A stretch of DNA of 64,000 nucleotides from JAXGQD01 sp040766665 (GTDB lineage Bacteria; Bacillota; Clostridia; Saccharofermentanales; Fastidiosipilaceae): positions 231,330 through 295,329 of the forward strand of contig JAXGQD010000003.1 of NCBI GenBank assembly GCA_040766665.1, given 5' to 3'. The position numbers and the translations under genes were made by a program. A model generated the notes under the pieces. It did not search any database. It was not told where the DNA came from and saw nothing but the letters and a program-made list of their open reading frames with translations. This document shows positions 33,616 through 42,822 of this stretch, one piece after another; positions within the stretch are counted from its first letter, which is position 1, and each line of letters begins with the position of its first letter.

Positions 33616-33975
33616 TTGCACGACATATTCTTTTATAGGGATAAACGGGGGAGAGAACCGGTTGCAGAGTTTCTGAAAAATTTAGCTAAACAGAAAGATA
33701 AAGATAACAGGATAAAGCTAAATAAAATACGAGATTATATTGAAATACTACGAATGTTTGGAACACAAGCCGGAGAGCCGTTTGTTAAACATATAGATGG
33801 TCAGATTTGGGAGTTAAGGCCAATGAAATTTCGAATTTTCTTCGTTTGCTGGAAAGATGGTAGTTACATACTGTTGCACCATTTTATGAAGAGAACACAA
33901 AGACACCAATTCGTGAAGTTGCGAAGGCAAAGGCAAACTACGCTGACCTTGTGGAAAGGGAGAAAAGGTAAATGA
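33616..33975 (+). CDS. HigB/Gp49-type (RelE superfamily) toxin
   Basis: A 119-residue protein with the phage-derived Gp49/HigB pattern: YRDKRGREPVAEFLKNL at the N-terminus, EPFVKHIDGQIWELRP in the middle and FRIFFVCWKDGSYILLHHFMKRTQ. Such toxins cleave mRNA at the ribosome. The TTG start follows GGAG by seven bases. The stop overlaps the antitoxin ATG (ATGA). Local sequence is AT-rich compared with neighbours, in line with horizontal acquisition. Confidence 0.88.
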   Translation: MHDIFFYRDKRGREPVAEFLKNLAKQKDKDNRIKLNKIRDYIEILRMFGTQAGEPFVKHIDGQIWELRPMKFRIFFVCWKDGSYILLHHFMKRTQRHQFVKLRRQRQTTLTLWKGRKGK

Positions 33976-34271
33976 AAAACAAAAACATTAACCCTGCTAT
34001 CGGTAGCCATTGGGAATCCATAGATAAAGAGATTTTTACAGCAGAGGAGCGAGTAGAGAGCCAACTAAGAGTCGCATTAATTGCTGAACTGATTAAAGCT
34101 AGACATGAACGAGGCTTCAGTCAGAAAAAAATAGAGGAACTTAGTGGCGTTAAGCAACCGGTTATTGCCCGTATGGAGCGCGGAGAAACAAGTCCCCAAA
34201 TTGATACCGTTCTAAAAGTACTCGCTGCTTTAGGAAAAACACTCGCAGTTGTCCCTTTGGAGAGCATTTAA
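33972..34271 (+). CDS. XRE-family antitoxin (HigA-like)
   Basis: A 99-residue protein with a Cro/C1-type helix-turn-helix (ELIKARHERGFSQKKIEELSGVKQPVIARMERGETSPQ region, about 36-75). It is translationally coupled to the toxin gene upstream, in the toxin-first order of higBA. It should neutralise the toxin and repress the operon through the repeats at 33546-33600. Confidence 0.9.
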   Translation: MKNKNINPAIGSHWESIDKEIFTAEERVESQLRVALIAELIKARHERGFSQKKIEELSGVKQPVIARMERGETSPQIDTVLKVLAALGKTLAVVPLESI

Positions 34272-34307
34272 TTTCGCCTATCAACACCATCAAAATGGAT
34301 ATGGATT

Positions 34308-34787
34308 ATGAAAAACAAAGCCATCAAAACTAACGCCATGCGTATTTTAAATCAAGCAAAGATTCGGTATGAAGTCTGTGCCTACGAGATAAAGGATCAG
34401 CAAATTGATGCCGTTCACGTAGCTGAAAAATTGAACGTTTCACCCGAACTGATTTATAAAACAATTGTCCTCGAAAACAATCATGGGGAACATGCAGTCG
34501 CCCTCGTTCCGTCTACAGCTGTCATTGACTTGAAGAAGGTGGCGGCACACTTTGGCGTGAAAAGCTTCAAGCTGATAGACAGTCATCAATTGAAGTCTTT
34601 GACCGGCTACATTCGCGGCGGTTGCTCTCCCATAGTAATGAAAAAACCATTTCCAACGGTCATCGACATTGCTGCAAAAGACTTGGCATACTTCTATGTT
34701 TCAGCAGGTCAAATCGGCTGGCAAATCGTCTTAAGTCCTCGTGATTTGTCGATGCTTTTGCCTGCAGAATTTATCGAGATTACTTGA
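34308..34787 (+). CDS. YbaK/EbsC-type Cys-tRNA(Pro) deacylase
   Basis: A 159-residue YbaK-fold protein that trans-edits mischarged tRNA, most likely Cys-tRNA(Pro). Signatures are VAEKLNVSPELIYKTIVLE, HAVALVPSTAVIDLKKVA and GYIRGGCSPIVMKKPFPTVID, with the conserved Lys and GGxSP loop (here GGCSP). Length matches the family. It is a stand-alone gene between two toxin-antitoxin loci. Confidence 0.9.
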   Translation: MKNKAIKTNAMRILNQAKIRYEVCAYEIKDQQIDAVHVAEKLNVSPELIYKTIVLENNHGEHAVALVPSTAVIDLKKVAAHFGVKSFKLIDSHQLKSLTGYIRGGCSPIVMKKPFPTVIDIAAKDLAYFYVSAGQIGWQIVLSPRDLSMLLPAEFIEIT

Positions 34788-34800
34788 CGAAATCTGGTCT

Positions 34801-35007
34801 TTAGAGAAGGAATTTCCAGTTTCTTCTTGCATACAGGATACGGTAAACACGTACAATGTTTTCTTCTTCAAAGATTTTGTAGAATATTAGAAAATTTTTG
34901 ACAACACATTTTCTATAACCTTGTTGATTCAGGGTTTCATCCTTAAGCAAGGCGAAGCGTTCAGACACAAAGGATAAGCCATTTACTACTATTTCATACT
35001 TTATCAT
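34801..35007 (-). CDS. shortened RelE/ParE-type toxin
   Basis: Only 68 residues, against ~95-105 for the family. The C-terminal two thirds are normal (RKCVVKNFLIFYKIFEEENIVRVYRILYARRNW). The N-terminus jumps from MIKYEIVV straight to NGLSFVSERF, so the first helical hairpin (about 30-35 residues) is missing. Since the start overlaps the antitoxin stop as usual, an in-frame internal deletion is the simplest reading. Toxicity is doubtful. Confidence 0.75.
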   Translation of the reverse strand: MIKYEIVVNGLSFVSERFALLKDETLNQQGYRKCVVKNFLIFYKIFEEENIVRVYRILYARRNWKFLL

Positions 35008-35266
35008 GGTTCAGCTTCTTGCGAAGTTCCTTGATTGACTTTTCAAATGACATTTCACGACCTGCTTTAACGTCTTCTTCAGCTTCAGCCAGTAAGCAGT
35101 ACAACTCCTCTTTTTGAGCTAACTGATCATATAAAGCGATGCTCATGACAGCTAAGTCACCACGCCCGTTTTTTGTGATGAAAACAGGTTCGTGAGATTT
35201 GTTACAGAGTGACGATATTTCATTGTAATTATTCCTTAAGTCGGTGCTGGATTTAATGATTGGCAT
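34994..35266 (-). CDS. Phd/YefM-type antitoxin
   Basis: A 90-residue antitoxin. The N-terminal DNA-binding part is of the Phd/YefM type (MPIIKSSTDLRNNYNEISSL, EPVFITKNGRGDLAVMS). The C-terminal helix is the toxin-binding tail. It overlaps the toxin gene by 14 bases. An AGGAGG site precedes the start. Confidence 0.9.
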   Translation of the reverse strand: MPIIKSSTDLRNNYNEISSLCNKSHEPVFITKNGRGDLAVMSIALYDQLAQKEELYCLLAEAEEDVKAGREMSFEKSIKELRKKLNHDKV

Positions 35267-35545
35267 AAAAATACCTCCTATCTAAAGAAAATATATCATT
35301 ATTAATATAGAATAACGATAGATATGCTAAAGAAGAAACACTTTCTATCTTAATACGGGGCTTTATTCATCGCTTTACAGTAACATTCTCGGGGTAAGAA
35401 TTAGAGTAATCAAACCGATAAATATTTCCTTAGAGCGTTATAATATTTATAGATGCTGAAATAAGCCGGACGTAACTTTTCTTAGGTCTGACACGTATTA
35501 GCAGTACAAGGAAGTCTCATATTTCGGAAAGCGAGGATTGTTGTT

Positions 35546-36454
35546 ATGAAAAAGTTCCTTTGTTTAGCTTTTGTTACTGCCCTTGCCTCATTATTGTTTA
35601 TTTCTTGCGGGGCAAAAATCACGCCAAGCACCGCCCTAAGTACTGCTCCATTGAGCGCAGAAACTGCACAAACTAGTGGAAACGCTTTGCCAATGACTGA
35701 CCCGGTAAGTTCGACAGTAGCCGAAAGCGTTGCTGTGACCCTGACCCAGACCGCAGAGATAAGCGAAGTGCCCAGCGACGCAGTAGCGACAATGGATTTG
35801 ACACCCATTAGTCCTAAACTGCTGATTGTTCCGGAAAAGTTTGAGACGGATTATCTGGTTCGAGACGGTGTTAAGTTTAGCGATCCTTATACGTTTAATT
35901 ATTATTACGAAATCAAAGTGAAGGGTGCCGATGAAGCCGCGAATGCTGCGGTGCAGGCTTTGTACGATGAGAAGATAGCCGGAATCAGAGCGGAGTGGAT
36001 GGCGGGTTTTGCCGCAAGAAATGAGGCTCTCCTCAAGCAAGCGGGCTCGCAGACGCAGCTCTTGCATCAAGACTTGAGTGTGGTGTATGCCAAGGACATG
36101 GTGACCTTGTATTCGATTTATCGGACCGGGCCTTATGGCAGTGAATGGAGCGAGCCGGAGTATTTTGCCATTAATGTTGATCAGAATGACGGGCACATCA
36201 TCGGTTTTGACGAGCTGCTTGAGCGCTTGGAGATGGATCGGAGCTGGATGGCGAGCATGGCTAATTTGGATTTTGAGAGCAAAAAGCTGGATACGATCAT
36301 GAATTACTCCAGGGAGAATCCGATTGAGGAGGCCGATATCAAAGAGGGGCGGCTGCTCTTTACCGGTACGTCTCTGAAACTGCTCGCTGATGTTTATGTC
36401 GGTGAACATAAGGCGGAGCAGGTGATTTTACTCGATTTGGGGACGCTGAAGTAG
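35546..36454 (+). CDS. lipoprotein with RsiV-like (DUF3298) domain
   Basis: A 302-residue exported lipoprotein. It has a Lys-rich start, a hydrophobic core and a lipobox LLFISC with the acylated Cys at 21. A low-complexity Ser/Thr/Ala linker reaches about residue 90. The rest resembles the DUF4163/DUF3298 module (YFAINVDQNDGHIIGFDELL) found in RsiV and surface lipoproteins. The ligand is unknown. GAGGAT lies upstream and a TATAAT box lies near 35440. It appears monocistronic. Confidence 0.75.
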   Translation: MKKFLCLAFVTALASLLFISCGAKITPSTALSTAPLSAETAQTSGNALPMTDPVSSTVAESVAVTLTQTAEISEVPSDAVATMDLTPISPKLLIVPEKFETDYLVRDGVKFSDPYTFNYYYEIKVKGADEAANAAVQALYDEKIAGIRAEWMAGFAARNEALLKQAGSQTQLLHQDLSVVYAKDMVTLYSIYRTGPYGSEWSEPEYFAINVDQNDGHIIGFDELLERLEMDRSWMASMANLDFESKKLDTIMNYSRENPIEEADIKEGRLLFTGTSLKLLADVYVGEHKAEQVILLDLGTLK

Positions 36455-36754
36455 GCATACGACTTCCATTTCCCCTGGGTTTTTGGGCAATTATTACGGC
36501 CATCCCAGACTACGCTGGGACCACCGAAAAAATTGACCAGCGCAGGGTCGATATAATTGTTAATTAACGCTCAACTCGCAACTGCATATCGAAATAAATC
36601 GACCGATATAAACGCATCGAAAGTGCTACTATGGGGAGGCGGCTTCCACGCTTTTGCCACACCTTGTCATGCCTCAAAAATCAAGCAGGCACGAAAACGC
36701 ACAACGAAAGCTCCGAAAGCCGTAACTGCCGCATGATTAAGGAGTTTTTGACGC
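36455..36754. promoter_or_regulatory. intergenic region upstream of the ABC exporter
   Basis: About 300 bases. CCCAG-ACTACG-CTGGG (about 36505-36520) is a short hairpin without a T-run. A TATAAT at 36552-36557 and a GATATAAA near 36605 are candidate -10 boxes. A ribosome binding site (AAGGAG) precedes 36755. There is no gene. Confidence 0.45.
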
Positions 36755-38587
36755 ATGGATTTTTATCAAAACAGTAAGCGAGTGCCTTTCTTCCGCTTAT
36801 TGGCAAAAGTCGCTCAAACCATGCATGTTAGAAACTCTCGCTTGTCCCTTGCCATCGTCGTCGGAACCATCGCAGCGGTACTCGTCAATTATTTCCCCGT
36901 GCTCTTCCAAGGGCGCATCGTTGCGCTTCTGACCAATTCAGCCGAAGTCAACAGAGTAATCGTGCTGGTTGTGGTCTACTTTGTCGTCATGCTACTCGCT
37001 TCGTGTGCACTGAATTTTGCCAATGGTTACAGTCGCAGCCGTTTTACACTGCTTCGTTTGGATATCATGGGAGACTTGGACAGAAAACTTTTGACCATGG
37101 ATTACCCCTACCGCGAAAATCCTGCTTTTCTAAATTCATTAGAAGCAGCTATGAAATCGGTGCAAGGCAACGAAAACGGCATGGAACTCATCTTGAAGAT
37201 GCTCTTTAAACTACCGGCTATTTTTATCTCTATCATGCTGATGGCGGTGCTAATCGCGCTTCATGCACCGATTATTTTGCTGGGTCTTGTCATCAATGTC
37301 GGACTGCTCTTCTGGGTTAAAAATTCTGCCGCAAAACTGCGTTTCAAAAAGCAGCAAGAGGAACAGGAAGCCAAGCGCCGTATCTATTACTACTCCACGA
37401 TGACCTCCGATTTCACATTCGGTAAGGACATTCGGATTTTTCGTTTAGCCGAGATGCTCAAAGCCGGTTACCGCAGGGAAATCGAGAAGTTGAGCAACCT
37501 ATACACCCTGCTTGCCAATCGCGAATTTCTCCATGGCATTGTGGGCGTTTTGAGCCTTGCCGCCAGTGACCTACTTATCTATGGTAGCCTGGTCTGGCTG
37601 GTTACGCATGGTATGGACCTGGCAACTTTCGTGATGCTCTTATCCGCAGCCACCTCACTTAGTCTGCTTTTGAAAGATGCCGTTGCGGATGTTGCCAACA
37701 TGGTCGGAGAGCTGCGCTATGTACAAAGTGCTTATGATTTTTTAGCAAGTGATTTGGGTGACCGCAGTGGTGAGATCGATAGTCCCTTAAGCGGGCCGCT
37801 CCGCATCGAATTTAACCATGTTTCTTTTACCTATCCGGGGTCCGAGACAGCGGTTTTTGAAGATCTCAATTTCACCATTCAGGCCGGAGAAAAAATAGCA
37901 GTTGTCGGTGTAAATGGGGCGGGGAAAAGCACGCTGGTGAAACTGCTCTGCGGGCTCTTTCGACCCGATGCCGGTGAAATTTTGATTAACGGCATTCCCC
38001 AGGAACGATTTACCAAGTCGGCACTATACGAGATGTTTTCATGCGTGTTTCAGGACGTGGCTGTTATGCCTTTCGATATCCGTACCAATATCATTGTGGA
38101 AGAGCAGAATCTGCTGCAGCGTGGCAAAACAGACGCAGATGTCTGGCAGGCTTTGGAGAAGGCGGATTTTGCCGAAACGGTACGCCGCTACCCTAAGGGC
38201 ATCTACCAGATGCTGAACAAGAGTGTTTATGATGACGGCACGAATCTCTCCGGTGGTGAAGCACAGAAACTGACCATCGCCCGTGCACTATTTAAAGATG
38301 CGAACATGGTGATCATGGACGAACCCACCGCCGCTCTGGATGCCTTGGCAGAGCAGGAAATCTACAAGAATTTTGACGAACTGGTCGAAGGAAAAACGGC
38401 ACTTTATATCTCTCATCGATTGGCTTCGACCCGCTTTTGTGATCGTATTCTATTGTTCTCCGGTAAAGGGATTGCCGAAGAGGGCAGTCACAGCGAGCTA
38501 ATGCAGATGAAGGGTGCTTACTATCACATGTTTAGCGTGCAAGGTAAGTACTACGTGCATGCGGAGGCTATTCATGAGCAAGTTTAA
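36755..38587 (+). CDS. ABC exporter half-transporter, first subunit
   Basis: A 610-residue fusion of a six-helix type IV membrane domain (about 1-330) and an ATPase. The ATPase has Walker A GVNGAGKST near 388, signature LSGGEAQKLTIA and Walker B VIMDEPTAALD. No N-terminal C39 peptidase is present, so it does not itself cleave leader peptides. It forms a heterodimer with the next gene (14-base overlap). Substrate unknown; lipids, drugs or peptides are possible. A small double-glycine peptide is encoded 4 kb downstream. Confidence 0.9.
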   Translation: MDFYQNSKRVPFFRLLAKVAQTMHVRNSRLSLAIVVGTIAAVLVNYFPVLFQGRIVALLTNSAEVNRVIVLVVVYFVVMLLASCALNFANGYSRSRFTLLRLDIMGDLDRKLLTMDYPYRENPAFLNSLEAAMKSVQGNENGMELILKMLFKLPAIFISIMLMAVLIALHAPIILLGLVINVGLLFWVKNSAAKLRFKKQQEEQEAKRRIYYYSTMTSDFTFGKDIRIFRLAEMLKAGYRREIEKLSNLYTLLANREFLHGIVGVLSLAASDLLIYGSLVWLVTHGMDLATFVMLLSAATSLSLLLKDAVADVANMVGELRYVQSAYDFLASDLGDRSGEIDSPLSGPLRIEFNHVSFTYPGSETAVFEDLNFTIQAGEKIAVVGVNGAGKSTLVKLLCGLFRPDAGEILINGIPQERFTKSALYEMFSCVFQDVAVMPFDIRTNIIVEEQNLLQRGKTDADVWQALEKADFAETVRRYPKGIYQMLNKSVYDDGTNLSGGEAQKLTIARALFKDANMVIMDEPTAALDALAEQEIYKNFDELVEGKTALYISHRLASTRFCDRILLFSGKGIAEEGSHSELMQMKGAYYHMFSVQGKYYVHAEAIHEQV

Positions 38588-40355
38588 AGTCTTTTGTGCT
38601 TTTTTCCGCCGTATGTGGTCCATTGATGCGCGTTATATTTTTGCCGTTTTTGCCCAAAAGCTGGTCATCGCACTGCGCACCTTGTTTGTCATGGCGATTC
38701 CGAAGCTTTTACTCGACCGCTTGGCGCAACACGTCGGATTTGCAGGCATGCTGCCACTTTTAGCGCTGCTGGCCATCATCGGGCTGCTCTTATACTTCTT
38801 TGAGAGTCTCTGCCAGCGCAGTATTGCTATACGACAGGAAAAACTGACCGTTACGCTGGAGCAGTTGTTTTCGGAGAAGATGATGAGCCTGCCTTACCGC
38901 TATTTGGAGGACCCCGAGTATCTGGAACTCAAAGAACAAGCAAAAATGGGCTTTATGGTGGGCTCTGTCGAAAGAGTCGTAGGCAGCGCCACCAATTTTT
39001 TGGAGCATCTCTTTATCTTGATTGGGCTTGCTGTGGTCTTGATAGCGCTCAATCCGTTGCTTTTTGCCGCTATCTCTGTGCTCCAGGTGATTGTCTGGTT
39101 TTTCCTGAATCGCAGAGCCACGCTGTTCAAGAAGACTCTTGAGGGAATCGTTCCGATAAACCGTAAGCTCAATTATTTTCTCAGTACCATTCGTGATGAC
39201 AAGGTTCAAAAGGACGTCAGACTTTATAAAATGGCGGACATGCTGGCTGATAACATTTATAAATACAACGAAAACCTGATGGAGGAGTTCATCCGACTGG
39301 ACGAGAAGGATGCGATTTATTCCAGTTTTATTGGGGTGGTTAACTATCTGGTCAGTGCGGGGGTGTTTCTCTATGCCGGCGTCAGGGTGATTTCAGAAGC
39401 TTTTGCCCCGAAGATTACGATTGGTGACTTCAGCCTCTATGCCGCAGCCGCCGTGAACTTTTCCATGCATATCCGCGAAGCCATCAGCCGTATATTCGAC
39501 CTCAATAATCAGGTTCATTTCATTGAGCCGATAGAAACGTTTATGCTTCTGTCCGATGAGCAACAAAGCGGCACAGACGTACTCGACCACCTCAGGACCA
39601 TTGAGTTTAAGCATGTCAGCTTCCGTTACCCGGGCACAGAACGCTGGATTCTACGCGACGTAAGTTTTGCCATCAAGCAGGGGGAGCGCATTTCTATTGT
39701 GGGGTTAAACGGAGCAGGTAAAAGTACGCTGGTTAAGCTGCTTTGTCGCTTCTTTCCGGTCACGGAAGGAGAGATTCTGATTAACGGCAAAAGCATCGAC
39801 TCATATGAAATCGAAAGTTACATGAATAAACTTTCCGCCGTCTTCCAGGATTTTCAGCTACTGAATTTCACCCTGGCGGATAACATCATCGCCGAGCAAA
39901 ATCCTCCTGAAAATGCCCGGAAAAAGGCCATGCAACTGCTGGATGAGGTGGGCATGGAAGAAAAAATCGAGCACTTGCCCCATGGCATCGATACCTATCT
40001 GGGCAAACAATTTCATGAAGACGGCAGCGAGATGTCGGGCGGACAGCTCCAGAAAATCGCCATAGCCAGGGCGCTTTACAAAGACGCGGATCTCATCATG
40101 TTGGATGAGCCGACCAGCGCTTTAGATCCTCTGGCCGAAGCCGAGATTTACGAGCACTTTAATGAGCTGGTGGAGGACAAGACCGCCATCTACATCAGCC
40201 ATCGCATGTCGTCCTCCGTTTTCTGTGACCGAATTTTACTGCTCAACGACGGCCGAATAGAGGCTTTTGACACACATGAGAATCTGATGAGGAAGAGCGA
40301 CAGCCTCTATTATAAACTCTTTCAGACCCAGGCTGAGAACTATCGGCTTGATTGA
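38574..40355 (+). CDS. ABC exporter half-transporter, second subunit
   Basis: A 593-residue half-transporter with a membrane domain (about 1-320) and an ATPase with Walker A GLNGAGKST near 379, signature MSGGQLQKIAIA and Walker B LIMLDEPTSALD. The start at 38574 is chosen for GGAGG upstream. It overlaps the end of the first subunit, so the two are translated together. Both ATP sites keep the canonical residues I can see, so this does not look like a degenerate-site heterodimer. Confidence 0.9.
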   Translation: MSKFKVFCAFFRRMWSIDARYIFAVFAQKLVIALRTLFVMAIPKLLLDRLAQHVGFAGMLPLLALLAIIGLLLYFFESLCQRSIAIRQEKLTVTLEQLFSEKMMSLPYRYLEDPEYLELKEQAKMGFMVGSVERVVGSATNFLEHLFILIGLAVVLIALNPLLFAAISVLQVIVWFFLNRRATLFKKTLEGIVPINRKLNYFLSTIRDDKVQKDVRLYKMADMLADNIYKYNENLMEEFIRLDEKDAIYSSFIGVVNYLVSAGVFLYAGVRVISEAFAPKITIGDFSLYAAAAVNFSMHIREAISRIFDLNNQVHFIEPIETFMLLSDEQQSGTDVLDHLRTIEFKHVSFRYPGTERWILRDVSFAIKQGERISIVGLNGAGKSTLVKLLCRFFPVTEGEILINGKSIDSYEIESYMNKLSAVFQDFQLLNFTLADNIIAEQNPPENARKKAMQLLDEVGMEEKIEHLPHGIDTYLGKQFHEDGSEMSGGQLQKIAIARALYKDADLIMLDEPTSALDPLAEAEIYEHFNELVEDKTAIYISHRMSSSVFCDRILLLNDGRIEAFDTHENLMRKSDSLYYKLFQTQAENYRLD

Positions 40356-40451
40356 ACGAAGTACAGTGCTTGGCGTCTTCGTGAGGCAAAACACAGCTAA
40401 GCCATCTCAAGAAAAGAGGCGTTTTTTCGCGTCAAAGTTATGATTCCATCA

Positions 40452-40766
40452 CTACCCTTGCGGTGCCGGAGCCTTTACGACTATCAATTCTAAGGTTTCG
40501 GGGTGTAAGTTACGCACGTTCATCTTTGTTTCAAAAGGGATTTTCAGCATGGTGTGCGCTTCGTATTCATGGATTTCCTGATCATTTAAGCCGATAGAAA
40601 GGCGCCCTCGAATCACGGTCATGTAAACCGTAGAATTAGAGTTGTGGATGGGTAAACCTTCACCTTCGGGAAAAACAAAATGCAGGTAATGCACGTTCTC
40701 GTCAAAGTTTACTTTTTCGACTGCCTTGTCGTCGCCTTTTGCCAATGAAAAAACCTGTTCGACCAT
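40452..40766 (-). CDS. small cupin-domain protein
   Basis: A 104-residue single cupin. The first metal motif is partly degenerate (FVFPEGEGLPIHNSNSTVYMTVIRG) and the second half ends in LELIVVKAP. It could be a small isomerase, a binding protein or a regulator; nothing decides. AGGAGGTG precedes the start. It is divergent from the NlpC/P60 lipoprotein and convergent with the ABC exporter. Confidence 0.8.
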   Translation of the reverse strand: MVEQVFSLAKGDDKAVEKVNFDENVHYLHFVFPEGEGLPIHNSNSTVYMTVIRGRLSIGLNDQEIHEYEAHTMLKIPFETKMNVRNLHPETLELIVVKAPAPQG

Positions 40767-40957
40767 AGTGGGTCACCTCCTGTTAAGTCTTAGTTTTATT
40801 GTATTGCAGAAGAAGTCTGAAACCAATTGCGTGAAGGATTTTTCTGCTAGCTGAACTTTGGGAGTGAAACTATTTACAGCCTCGTTGATTTTTTATAGAA
40901 TCGATAAATCACAGGGGATTGTTTCTGTCGGGATTGTTCTCATCCGGGGATAAAAAA

Positions 40958-42451
40958 GTGAAAAAATATCTAGCTTGCGCGCTGGCGCTAGCTTTAAGCC
41001 TATCTTTGCTGGCTTGTCAAAACCTGACAAGTTCTTCCAGCGCGATTTTAGAAGCAACGGTGAGCGCAGCTCAAGTCGAAGCTGAAGTTACGACAGCTGA
41101 TGCGTTAAAGCTCGAGAAAACGTCTGAATTGGAGCCGCAATACGTTACCGAGAATCAAATTCCCTATGTAATTTGGAACGAGATACCCGAAGCGAATCGA
41201 TATAAAGTCTTGATCAAGCGCGAGTCACAGGGCAAAGCTTCTTTAGTCGTGACTGATGATTTACGCGTGGAGGTTTTTCCGGGAGAAGAGGTTTCGTATC
41301 AAATCATTCCTCTAAGCAGTGACGGAACGGAGCTGACGGAGCTCGCATCCGAAGCCCTGCTTGTTGAACACATCGTGAAAGGCAAACTGGGTGGTGTAAA
41401 AAGCTGGTTGCGTCCGGACCAAAATTACAGTTATCGCAGTAAAAATGAATTTCCCGAAGGCCTGTACTGGTCCGCTGAATTGGCCGATGAAATCGTCGCT
41501 TGGCTAAACAAGACTTATTCGAAAGAGTACTTGCTGAGCGGACATATCGCCGAGCCCGGGGCAAAAAATGAGTGGCTTGCGCCGATGACGCCCGAAGACC
41601 GTGTCCAAGGCGAGTGGGAGGGTAACGGGCTGGACTGCGTCGGTTTTGTTAATGGTTTTTTCTATCTCTACACCCAAGCCTTTGCCGGTGAAGACTACCG
41701 CGTGCTCGACCGCGAGATGGATGAGAGCTATGGCGTATACGGCTGTCCTACGGCGCCCACGGCCGCGCTGGCTTACACGGAGCATCTCGTGATTAAGCCG
41801 AATTTGGGGGGGACTTTTGCCGATGAGACGCAGATTCGCCCCGGTGATATGATCATGTCGCGGGACCATTCCTGGATTGTTTCCGACGAGGGCGAGGGCC
41901 TGAAGAGCAAGATTTGGGAATATGAGGATATGCGCGGTTTTAGCCGACATCGCACGCTTGAGAGCATCCAGACCAACAGCCCTGACAACCCCCACGATTA
42001 TTGGATGACAACTATAGCCAATCCTTTGGAGAGTTATGGCAAAATCCAAGTCCTCGCCGTTAACCAAGCCGGCGAAACGATCAGCGGCGGCCGCTACGTG
42101 CTCAAAGACCTCTACGGCCGTACCCTGGCACTGGAGGATGAGGGCACGCAAGTCTATCTTTACAGACCCGACGGGGATGATTTTTTCAAAAAAATCTTCA
42201 CGATGGACGAAACCGACGAGTTCTACGATGATGAGGCGAGTTTTACGCTGGAAGACGAGGCCGACACGCTTAATCGGGTCATCGGCGGATCATACGTTTT
42301 AGAAGAAATGCAAGCGCCATTTGGATACAAGACCCAGCCAGCCATCTCGATTGAAATCAGCCCCGGTGAAGAACAGCTGCTTAAGCTGGTATATACAAAA
42401 GATTTGCGAGAATTAGATTCTCCATCCGCTACGGCAGCGAAGTTGGAGTAA
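40958..42451 (+). CDS. lipoprotein with NlpC/P60-like and SpaA-like domains
   Basis: A ~497-residue exported protein. The N-terminus is a signal peptide with lipobox SLLACQ. After a Ser/Ala/Glu linker, residues ~45-130 look like a beta domain. The central part (about 170-340) has an NlpC/P60-like Cys-His pair, GLDCVGFVNG and RDHSWIVSD, suggesting peptidoglycan amidase activity. The C-terminus (about 365-480) is a prealbumin/SpaA-type domain (GGRYVLKDLYGRTLA, GGSYVLEEMQAPFGY). The GTG at 40958 is the likely start. It has only a weak site (GGGG), and a TTG at 40919 is an alternative. Confidence 0.78.
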   Translation: MKKYLACALALALSLSLLACQNLTSSSSAILEATVSAAQVEAEVTTADALKLEKTSELEPQYVTENQIPYVIWNEIPEANRYKVLIKRESQGKASLVVTDDLRVEVFPGEEVSYQIIPLSSDGTELTELASEALLVEHIVKGKLGGVKSWLRPDQNYSYRSKNEFPEGLYWSAELADEIVAWLNKTYSKEYLLSGHIAEPGAKNEWLAPMTPEDRVQGEWEGNGLDCVGFVNGFFYLYTQAFAGEDYRVLDREMDESYGVYGCPTAPTAALAYTEHLVIKPNLGGTFADETQIRPGDMIMSRDHSWIVSDEGEGLKSKIWEYEDMRGFSRHRTLESIQTNSPDNPHDYWMTTIANPLESYGKIQVLAVNQAGETISGGRYVLKDLYGRTLALEDEGTQVYLYRPDGDDFFKKIFTMDETDEFYDDEASFTLEDEADTLNRVIGGSYVLEEMQAPFGYKTQPAISIEISPGEEQLLKLVYTKDLRELDSPSATAAKLE

Positions 42452-42471
42452 TTTGGGGTTGAGTTTAGTCA

Positions 42472-42564
42472 TTACTTAAAAATCAGCTGGTAAAGTGTTG
42501 ATATAACAAAGTAACTTAGCATACCCAGTAAGAAAAACAGTATTTCTTTTTTGTATTTTTTCAT
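42472..42564 (-). CDS. possible 30-residue single-helix membrane peptide
   Basis: The minus strand encodes MKKYKKEILFFLLG followed by MLSYFVISTLYQLIFK and a stop. This has the charge and hydrophobicity pattern of a small membrane peptide: a Lys-rich N-terminus and one hydrophobic helix. The ribosome binding site is weak, and the rest of the 42452-42822 gap has no other candidate gene. It could be a chance ORF, a type I toxin-like peptide or a small immunity protein. Confidence 0.3.
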   Translation of the reverse strand: MKKYKKEILFFLLGMLSYFVISTLYQLIFK

Positions 42565-42822
42565 GATTGACGACTTTCTAATTTTTACAGAGCTTCTTGA
42601 TATTTGACCGTTTAGCGCTTCATTCTATTCTATAGTTCTTTAGAGGATACAAAACACCAACTGATAATATGCTTCGCGATATCTTGTCAGAGCGTCGGTG
42701 GGTAAATATGACAATTTTGCCTTTTTCATATGACAATTATCACTGTTTTGTCGTGATGAGAGCTCTTAAGATGAAGCAAGACTTGTACATGAATTGTGTT
42801 AAACAGAAAAGAGGTAATTCAG

